The notes beneath the pieces are model-generated. The model was not told the origin of the DNA. It did no database searches and saw only the letters and a list, made by a program, of their open reading frames with translations. Source: Acidobacteriota bacterium (GTDB taxonomy: Bacteria; Acidobacteriota; Vicinamibacteria; Vicinamibacterales; UBA8438). Taken from it: a DNA stretch of 11,584 nucleotides. Made by a program: the position numbers and the translations under genes. Within the stretch, counting starts at the first letter, position 1. Each line of letters begins with the position of its first letter. The DNA is taken from assembly GCA_011523485.1 (NCBI GenBank), contig WTGR01000465.1, positions 1 through 11,584 of the forward strand, written 5' to 3'. This document shows, in pieces, positions 1 to 5,189 of this stretch.

Positions 1-1291
1 TTCCCATGCTGACCGTCCCGTCCATGACCCGCAGCCCGCCGATGCCGAGCACGAGCGCCGCGCTGAGCGGCATGAGCAGGCGCGGCACTACAGAAAGAAT
101 CTCGGACCGCACTCTCAGACGCTGCTCCGTGCCCATCGCCTTGGCCTGGTAGCCCGACCACCGCGCGAAGAAGTCGGATTCGGCGCCCATCGCCTTGAGC
201 GTCTCAACGCCCTGGAGACCGGCCATCGCGGTTCCGAGCATCCGTCCACGGTCGTGCAGAAGCTGCTGGTTCAGATGCACGCGCTTGGCCGAGAAGTACT
301 TGAGTGCGATGACGTTGAGACCGGCGGTCGACATGCCCACGAGGCTGAGGGCCCGGTCGTACTGCCACATGAACCAGGCGTAGAAAACCGCCATGCACGT
401 GGCGATGAACGACGCGGCAAGCTCGCCCGACAACAGATGAGCAATGCGATCGTTGATGGCGACACGGGAGCCTATGTCGCCCGCGAAGCGCTGAGTGAAG
501 AAGCGTATCGGCAGGTGCAGGACGTGCCACAGGAACCGGCTGGAGGTCGTGACCGCGAATCGGGTCTCCAGGCGGAGCAGATAGCGATGCTGGAGCCATG
601 TCAGTGCGCCGAGCACGACGATGACCGCCCCCATCGCGAGAAAGAGCGGCCTCACAAGCTCCGCGGCCCGGCGCACCAGCACGTCGTCCACGAAGAGGCG
701 GGAGAACGTCGGCACGATCAGACCGGGCACCACCAGAAGGAGACCGGCCGCGACCACGTACGCCAACGCGCCGTACGATCCGGCCAGCCTGGGCCGCAGC
801 GCGGCCATGAGTCGCCGCCTGACGCCGCCGCGCTCGAAGTCGCGACCGGGCTCGAACGTCAGCGCCACGCCCGTGAAGGCCTCGTCGAACTCGCGGTCGG
901 TCACGACCCGCGGTCCGGCAGCCGGATCGTTCAGGAAAGCGCGCCCGCGCCGGAACCCCTCCAGCACTACGAAGTGGTTGAAGTTCCAGTGGATCACCAT
1001 GGGCAAGGGCAGGTCCGCGAGCGCGGACGGCTCCCGCCGGTAGCCGCGCGCGACCAGTCCGTATCCGCGTGCGCCCTTCAGCAGGTTGCTCGCCTTGCTG
1101 CCGTCGCGCGAGACGCCGCACGCTGCCCGCAGTTCCTCCAGCGGCACGAACCGCCCGAAATAGGCCAGGACCATGGCGAGGGCCGCCGCTCCGCACTCGA
1201 CGGCCTCCATCTGCAACACCGTCGGCACGCGCACGCGGCGCGCGCGCCGACGGCGCGCCAGCGCGCGCCGCATCAGCTCCAATGTCCCCAT
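1..1291 (-). CDS. lanT: C39-peptidase ABC transporter (LanT, NHLM type), C-terminus cut by window edge
   Basis: Inner-membrane bacteriocin exporter that would cleave the leader after Gly-Gly and pump out the mature peptide. I translated the minus strand from ATG at 1291; 430 codons are visible with no stop before base 1. An Arg-rich N-terminus (residues 8-21) precedes a peptidase C39 domain (about 22-150): oxyanion Gln27 and catalytic Cys33 in LQMEAVECGAA, His106 in NFNHFVVLEG, Asp122 in NDPAAG. The ABC transmembrane domain follows, with hydrophobic spans near 173-198, 214-233, 294-310, 315-333 and 402-420. The ATP-binding domain must lie left of base 1, so ATPase motifs cannot be checked. 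The start lies 2 nt after the HlyD stop, in the same operon. The complete C39 triad separates it from transporters with a degenerate C39-like domain. Family call is firm; the NHLM subtype is inferred from the partner HlyD protein and the NHLP leader. Confidence 0.93.
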   Translation of the reverse strand, partial: MGTLELMRRALARRRRARRVRVPTVLQMEAVECGAAALAMVLAYFGRFVPLEELRAACGVSRDGSKASNLLKGARGYGLVARGYRREPSALADLPLPMVIHWNFNHFVVLEGFRRGRAFLNDPAAGPRVVTDREFDEAFTGVALTFEPGRDFERGGVRRRLMAALRPRLAGSYGALAYVVAAGLLLVVPGLIVPTFSRLFVDDVLVRRAAELVRPLFLAMGAVIVVLGALTWLQHRYLLRLETRFAVTTSSRFLWHVLHLPIRFFTQRFAGDIGSRVAINDRIAHLLSGELAASFIATCMAVFYAWFMWQYDRALSLVGMSTAGLNVIALKYFSAKRVHLNQQLLHDRGRMLGTAMAGLQGVETLKAMGAESDFFARWSGYQAKAMGTEQRLRVRSEILSVVPRLLMPLSAALVLGIGGLRVMDGTVSMG

Positions 1292-1293
1292 GG

Positions 1294-2556
1294 CTATATG
1301 CCGAACTGCTCGCGGAACAGCGGAATCACCATCTCGACCGGACGGCGTCGTTCTATCGTTATGCGCGCGGCGCACAGGGTTCCGGTAAGGATGTCCATCG
1401 GCGGGCCCGACGAGGAAGACCACTTGTAGCCGCTGACCGTCTCGGGATCGAGTTGGAGGTCCACCCTTATCTCGTATGGCGCATCGCCCCGTGATAACGC
1501 CGCTACGAGCTCCGGGTTGCGCAGGGTGCGCTGAATGGCTCGGGATGTCGTCGGGAAGTCCGAGACGTAGGTAACGGTCCCGACCATGTAACCGTGCTCT
1601 TCCGGCGCCACCGACGCCGGTGCAATTCTGACTTCCATGCCCACGCGAATTCGCTTGCCATGTGCGGACGGCACGTAGATCACGGCTTCGAGTCCCTTGA
1701 CGGTGCGCCCGGTCCGATCGAGACGAAGCAACGGCTGACCTGGAGCGGCCACGTCGCCCCTCTCGGCCATGATCTCGATGATCCGGCCCGTGAACGTCGA
1801 CACGATCTCCGACATGTCCTTCATTTCGCGCTCGAGCTGTTCCAACTCCGCCATGGCCCTGGCGACCTGATGCTCGCTCGTCTGCAGAGTCCGTGCGTTC
1901 CGTGCTTCCATCACGAGCCGGTCGAGACGCAGCTCCGCCAATTGCTGGCGGTTGGCCCGCAACCGTTCCTCCGTCGCATGCATCGCCTGCCGGCTGTCGA
2001 TCACGGTCTGTCTCGTCAGCCGGCCCTGGTCCACAAGCTGTTGCTGCGCTGCGATCTTCTCGCGCTGCCATCGGAGGCTGTCCTCTGCGGCCGCGATGGA
2101 CTGGTCGAGTCCTTCGCGGCGCTGGCCGAGCTGGGCGAGCTGCAGGGCCGCCTCTTCCTCCGATTGCGCCGCCACCAGGCGATGCTCGACGCGGAGGTTG
2201 TCGAGGGCGAGCCGAACCTGTCGGATGCGGTTCAGGACGTCGGGCTGCGCAACGCGCGCGACGACCTGCCCTTCGCGAACCACGTCGCCGACGTTGACCG
2301 CCACATCGGTGATGCGCCCCCCGGCTCCCGCCGCGATCTCGAGCACCCCGCCGCTCTTGAGAAGAATGCCCTGGCCGGCGACCCTGGAGGGGATGCTCCC
2401 TTCGAACCCCCAAAGAACCGCGGACCCCACCAGGAAGCCGAGCGCGACCAGGGCAATCCATCCGCGCGGACGCGTTACTTGCAACAGCTTGTCGAGTTGC
2501 TCGGGCGACGCGAGCCTGTCGAGTGACGCTTTCCGAAACACACCGCTGTTCTTCAT
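1294..2556 (-). CDS. NHLM-type HlyD-family membrane-fusion (periplasmic adaptor) protein
   Basis: Periplasmic adaptor joining the inner-membrane LanT transporter to the TolC-like channel. The 420-aa protein has a short cytosolic segment with the phrase SPEQLDKLLQVTRPRGWIAL, one membrane span (about 33-50), a biotinyl/lipoyl-like half domain (about 70-105, with ITDVAVNVGDVVREGQVVARV), a long Gln/Glu/Arg-rich helical hairpin (about 108-245), the second lipoyl half (GRIIEIMAERGDVAAPGQPLLRL) and a beta-barrel C-terminus. The N-terminal phrase and overall layout match the NHLM bacteriocin-system secretion protein family as I know it. I chose ATG at 2556 because it overlaps the upstream TGA as ATGA and has GAGGA about 9 nt upstream; ATG at 2565 would give 3 extra residues, but GAGGA then abuts it. 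The ATGA overlap suggests translational coupling to the TolC gene. Confidence 0.92.
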   Translation of the reverse strand: MKNSGVFRKASLDRLASPEQLDKLLQVTRPRGWIALVALGFLVGSAVLWGFEGSIPSRVAGQGILLKSGGVLEIAAGAGGRITDVAVNVGDVVREGQVVARVAQPDVLNRIRQVRLALDNLRVEHRLVAAQSEEEAALQLAQLGQRREGLDQSIAAAEDSLRWQREKIAAQQQLVDQGRLTRQTVIDSRQAMHATEERLRANRQQLAELRLDRLVMEARNARTLQTSEHQVARAMAELEQLEREMKDMSEIVSTFTGRIIEIMAERGDVAAPGQPLLRLDRTGRTVKGLEAVIYVPSAHGKRIRVGMEVRIAPASVAPEEHGYMVGTVTYVSDFPTTSRAIQRTLRNPELVAALSRGDAPYEIRVDLQLDPETVSGYKWSSSSGPPMDILTGTLCAARITIERRRPVEMVIPLFREQFGI

Positions 2557-4091
2557 GGCCTGCATTCCTCGACTCCGAAGGAGCCAATCCGGATCGCGTC
2601 CACCGAGACCGCGCCCGCAGCGAGGTCGAGCAGCGTGCCGGTCTCGAATCGGAGTCTCAAGAGAGCCGCGGCGAAGCGGAGTCTGGCGGTCGTCCGTTGC
2701 AGGCGCGCGTTCGTCAACGCGTCCTCGGCGAGGATCGCATCGAACAACGTGGCGAGCCCCAATCGGAACTTCTCCTGCTCCGTGAGCACCGTCCGCCCGG
2801 ACAGCCGCACCGCTTCCTCCGCCGCCAGCGCTTCCTGCACCGCGTTGTCGAGCGCCTCGATCGCGACGAGCACGCTCGCCTCGATACGGCGAGCGAGATC
2901 GTCGACGGCCGCGACCGAAGCCCGGTGCGACGCCGCGCCGACCATCGCCCTCCCCCTCGCCGCGCGATTGGTGGCCACGGGCTCGTACTGCACCTGCACC
3001 AGGCCGTTCAGTCCTGCGGCGCCCGCTGCGAACGCGACTCCGGCTTCGGAACCCGCTCCCCCGCCGACGCGGGTGTGACCGAAGCGGGTCACGACGTCCC
3101 AGCGCGACCGCACGTCCCTGAGCGCTCCCTCCCAGGCCAGCCGGGCCCCGTCACGCCGTGCCCGCAATGCCGCAAGATCGCGCCGCTTCCGCAGTGCCGA
3201 GCGGACCGCGACCGCCCGCGTCTCCGTTTCGAACCCCGGGCAATCGAAGGCCGCGGCGGGAAACCCGGTCAGCGGCGCGCCCAACGTCCGGATTGCTCCG
3301 GCCCCGAGACCCATCGCGATTCCGAGCGCGTACTTCGCGTCGAGCAGGGTCTGTCGGGCCGCGGTGACGACGGTCTGCTTTTGCGCCCGATTGCCGCCTA
3401 CGAGGTCCAGGTCCGAGGCAGGTCGTTCGTCCGCCCGAATCAGGACCTCCGTCTCGCGAACGAGACGCTGCGCCCGCTCCGCGGACTCGACGTACGTTCG
3501 CAGTCGCTCCTGCGCGGCTACGTAGCGCCAGTAGGCGAGCACGGCGTCGTGGACCGCGCGCGCTGCGATGTGATCGCGTTCGAGCCTGCTGGCCGCGACC
3601 GACTCCTGCGCGGCGCGCTCGTCCCCGACCGCCGCGCTTCCCCCGCGCCCCGCCGCGAGCGGAATGCGGACGGAAACCCAGGAGTCCACCTGGCCCGTCG
3701 CCGGTCCGGTCGTACCGGTGCGGATGCGGGCGAACGACACATCCGAGGACACGATCAACCCCGTTCGGAAGCTCTTCCTCGCGGACGTCCTCGTCTCGAC
3801 GGTTTCCGAATCCAGCAACGGGTTGCGCGCGTTGACCAGCGGCAGGCGGGCCCGCGCCAGTTCGAGCGCCGTGCTGAGCTGGAGGTCGAAGGGGCTCGCC
3901 GCAAGGAGACGCGCACCGGCGCTGGCCTCGACGGCGAGATCAGCCTGTTCGATATCCGGACTGCCGGCCAGAACGCCCGACACGACGTCCGCGATGTCCA
4001 CGCCGTCGGCGAATCGGACCTGGGCCTGGGCCGCCAGCGCCAGCGCCAACACGACGGCCGGTGTCATCGCTCCCACAGGTTTCGCTTGCAT
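2553..4091 (-). CDS. TolC-like outer-membrane efflux channel of the export operon
   Basis: Outer-membrane duct completing the tripartite exporter. From ATG at 4091 the protein is 512 aa and opens with a signal peptide: basic residue, hydrophobic run PAVVLALALAAQA, likely cleavage after AQA. The rest shows the TolC/OEP pattern: two long Ala/Arg/Glu-rich helical repeats (about 45-250 and 290-470), with beta-strand-like segments such as TGLIVSSDVSFARI and GQVDSWVSVRIPL between them, and a late helix ending EKFRLGLATLFDAILAEDALTNARLQ, typical of the second repeat. The frame stays open upstream to 4421, but those 110 residues have Cys/Arg/Trp-rich shadow composition and no signal peptide, so I rejected them. 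GGGA lies about 8 nt before ATG 4091; ATG 4067 is an alternative inside the signal peptide. It is first gene of the leftward operon. Having its own TolC is notable for a lanthipeptide locus. Confidence 0.85.
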   Translation of the reverse strand: MQAKPVGAMTPAVVLALALAAQAQVRFADGVDIADVVSGVLAGSPDIEQADLAVEASAGARLLAASPFDLQLSTALELARARLPLVNARNPLLDSETVETRTSARKSFRTGLIVSSDVSFARIRTGTTGPATGQVDSWVSVRIPLAAGRGGSAAVGDERAAQESVAASRLERDHIAARAVHDAVLAYWRYVAAQERLRTYVESAERAQRLVRETEVLIRADERPASDLDLVGGNRAQKQTVVTAARQTLLDAKYALGIAMGLGAGAIRTLGAPLTGFPAAAFDCPGFETETRAVAVRSALRKRRDLAALRARRDGARLAWEGALRDVRSRWDVVTRFGHTRVGGGAGSEAGVAFAAGAAGLNGLVQVQYEPVATNRAARGRAMVGAASHRASVAAVDDLARRIEASVLVAIEALDNAVQEALAAEEAVRLSGRTVLTEQEKFRLGLATLFDAILAEDALTNARLQRTTARLRFAAALLRLRFETGTLLDLAAGAVSVDAIRIGSFGVEECRP

Positions 4092-4145
4092 GTGCTTGTT
4101 CCCGGTGGCCGCTGCGAACGCCGTGCGGCACGTGCCGGAAGACCT

Positions 4146-4162
4146 TTCAAACGCCGTGCCAG
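4146..4162 (-). promoter_or_regulatory. Candidate sigma-54 promoter for the export operon (-12 imperfect)
   Basis: Read on the minus strand this is CTGGCACGGCGTTTGAA. The -24 half (CTGGCACG) matches the sigma-54 consensus and the spacing is right, but the -12 dinucleotide is GA where the consensus has GC, usually a near-invariant position. The predicted transcript would start near 4136 and give a leader of about 45 nt before the TolC ATG at 4091. Its value comes mainly from mirroring the strong promoter on the other side of the region; alone it could be chance. Confidence 0.35.
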
Positions 4163-4620
4163 ATGCGGAGGCGCAGCAGTTGGGCGTGGTCGGGCGACGC
4201 CCGGGACCGATACACCCCGTCCACAGGAAGCGGAACGGGGTCGGTCGGCGGGATTCCCAGGACCGCCAGGAGGTCGCCTCGTCCTGCCGCGGGGCGGATC
4301 GGATGTCGAGTCGGCCGTGCGGCGACAACTGCCGGTGACACCGGAAATGCAACCCGGACATTGCCGCGGCAGGCTTGCTGAAACAGCGTCTTCGAGGTCC
4401 ATTTCGACCGCGAATCCCCATGTCTGCGAGCCCAGGTCGCTCCAGGGCGTCGCGGCTGGTTGCGGGCTCGGCAGATCGAGTCGGGCCGGCGCAATCCGCG
4501 CGTTCACTTGCAGCCGCGCACGCTCCGCCGGTGCCCGCCGCGGCGAGAACGACAACCAGGCTTGACCGGTCGGGGCTCGATTTCGAGACGATGCCGCCCG
4601 GATCGCCTCGACTGCCCCGG
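4147..4620 (-). pseudogene. Possible frameshifted remnant of an unrecognised gene
   Basis: On the minus strand, one frame from about 4620 to 4388 reads like protein (for example AWLSFSPRRAPAERARLQVN, then GSQTWGFAVEMDLED). By my hand count about four in five codons end in G or C. Near 4384-4390 the protein-like pattern continues in the next frame (LFQQACRGNVRVAFPVSPAV, later GRGDLLAVLGIPPTDPVPLP) to a TGA at 4147-4149. Skipping one base near 4387 joins them into a single 150-residue-like product ending RLRIWHGV. I see no good start codon or ribosome-binding site, and I do not recognise the family. It may be a decayed gene, a sequencing error in a real gene, or GC-biased noise. It would sit directly upstream of the TolC gene in the same orientation. 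Confidence 0.3.
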
Positions 4621-4718
4621 CAGCCCTTGGACCAGGACCGGGCTGCAACTCGAGCGGCAGTGCATCCGGGCTGGGCTGCGTTGCTCCTGGGTCGAATGCA
4701 CCCGGCGCCGCCTCAGAC

Positions 4719-4735
4719 GTGGCACGCGGCTTGCG
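4719..4735 (+). promoter_or_regulatory. Sigma-54 (RpoN) -24/-12 promoter for the biosynthetic operon
   Basis: The bases 4720-4734 read TGGCACGCGGCTTGC, matching the sigma-54 consensus TGGCACG-N4-TTGC at every defined position, with GG (4721-4722) and GC (4733-4734) separated by exactly 10 nt. It points at the first precursor gene. A start near 4746 would leave about 70 nt of untranslated leader before ATG 4815. Sigma-54 promoters need an ATP-using enhancer-binding activator; no such gene lies in the window. No convincing sigma-70 -35/-10 pair was seen between here and the start codon. Confidence 0.75.
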
Positions 4736-4801
4736 TAAGGCGAGGCTGTTCAAGGGACACGCATTGGGCGCGTCTCGTTCGTATCTCAATCCCCACCACG
4801 C

Positions 4802-4807
4802 AGGAGG
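4802..4807 (+). promoter_or_regulatory. Strong Shine-Dalgarno that fixes the precursor start
   Basis: AGGAGG, a full anti-16S match, lies 7 nt before ATG 4815. An in-frame ATG at 4809 is only 1 nt away from it and is too close, so 4815 is taken as the start. The strength fits a precursor peptide made in excess over its enzyme. Confidence 0.8.
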
Positions 4808-4814
4808 CATGACC

Positions 4815-5117
4815 ATGACGAGTACCAACGATCAGGGAAGAGTGCAGGAGGTCCTGGCGCGCAGCGCCGTGGACAGCGAGTTCCGAGCCGGTCTGCTGAC
4901 CGACCCGCGCGCCACTCTGGAGAAGGCGGCGGGCAGGCAGATGCCCGAGAACCTTCGCGTGAAGTTCATCGAGAAGGACTCGGACTGCGACGCGATGTTC
5001 GTCCTGCCCGATCCGGTCGCCACCGACGAGCTGACCCCCGAGCAGCTCGAGGCGGTCGCCGGCGGCTGCTTCGACATCGACATCGGCGACATCCACATCT
5101 GCTGGGAAACCGCGTAG
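4815..5117 (+). CDS. lanA: Lanthipeptide precursor with NHLP leader (84-aa leader, 16-aa core)
   Basis: Ribosomal substrate for the adjacent LanM. The 100-aa product has a leader of the nitrile hydratase alpha-subunit-like (NHLP) type: VLARSAVDSEFRAGLLTDPR, the ATLEKAAG and MPENLRVKFIEKDSD segments, then an acidic ELTPEQLEAVAGG ending in the Gly-Gly cleavage motif (residues 83-84). The predicted core, residues 85-100, is CFDIDIGDIHICWETA: two Cys (core positions 1 and 12), one Thr (15), no Ser, with Ile alternating with Asp/Gly/His in between. At most one methyllanthionine is possible from this core. Because Thr15 lies C-terminal to both Cys, the ring would have the less usual Cys-before-Dhb direction, or the two Cys may form a disulfide. 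One further Cys (58) sits in the leader. First gene of the rightward operon, 72 nt before lanM. Confidence 0.93.
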   Translation: MTSTNDQGRVQEVLARSAVDSEFRAGLLTDPRATLEKAAGRQMPENLRVKFIEKDSDCDAMFVLPDPVATDELTPEQLEAVAGGCFDIDIGDIHICWETA

Positions 5118-5122
5118 CGGTT
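5108..5122 (+). other. Small hairpin at the precursor stop codon
   Basis: AACCGC (5108-5113), loop GTA, GCGGTT (5117-5122) form a perfect 6-bp stem with the loop and adjacent base containing the precursor's TAG stop. No T-run follows, so it is not a standard intrinsic terminator. In RiPP operons a hairpin between precursor and enzyme can protect the upstream message or attenuate the downstream one; that role here is inference. A 6-bp stem in GC-rich DNA can also be chance. Confidence 0.3.
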
Positions 5123-5179
5123 CGCCGGATGGATGAGGCCAGCCGTGGCGTTCCGACCGCGTGACCTGCGCTGGATGGT

Positions 5180-5184
5180 GGAGG
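5180..5184 (+). promoter_or_regulatory. Shine-Dalgarno favouring the lanM start at 5190
   Basis: GGAGG sits 5 nt before ATG 5190, within TGGTGGAGGAATCGATG. The upstream in-frame ATG at 5133 has no comparable site, so 5190 is preferred. Confidence 0.65.
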
Positions 5185-5189
5185 AATCG

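Larger units (their letters stand above)
4092..4814. other. Divergent control region between export and biosynthetic operons
   Basis: About 720 bp lie between the TolC start (leftward) and the first precursor start (rightward). The stretch contains a strong sigma-54 type promoter for the rightward operon, a weaker candidate for the leftward one, the precursor's ribosome-binding site, and a minus-strand stretch with coding-like composition broken by a frame change (listed separately). No intact gene with a convincing start could be found on either strand. Imperfect direct repeats TGCATCCGG (4661-4669) and TGCACCCGG (4697-4705) lie just upstream of the rightward promoter; their role is unknown. 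Confidence 0.7.

Noticed and set aside
254..1429. Open frames on both strands across the lanT region
   Set aside because: These are His/Arg/Gln-rich shadows; the real gene is the minus-strand frame from 1291 with the C39 triad and membrane spans.
4092..4421. 110-residue N-terminal extension of the TolC frame
   Set aside because: Composition is unlike coding sequence, and a proper signal peptide with a ribosome-binding site begins at 4091.
2523..4565. Very long plus-strand open frame opposite the HlyD/TolC genes
   Set aside because: Arg/Gly/Pro-rich antisense shadow with no domains. The minus strand has clear HlyD and TolC signatures and proper starts.
4661..4705. Imperfect direct repeats TGCATCCGG/TGCACCCGG as activator sites
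   Set aside because: Only two imperfect copies, short, and close to the promoter for typical sigma-54 enhancers. Not enough to annotate.
4719..4814. 32-residue N-terminal extension of the first precursor
   Set aside because: Its start would fall inside the sigma-54 promoter; AGGAGG at 4802-4807 fixes the start at 4815.
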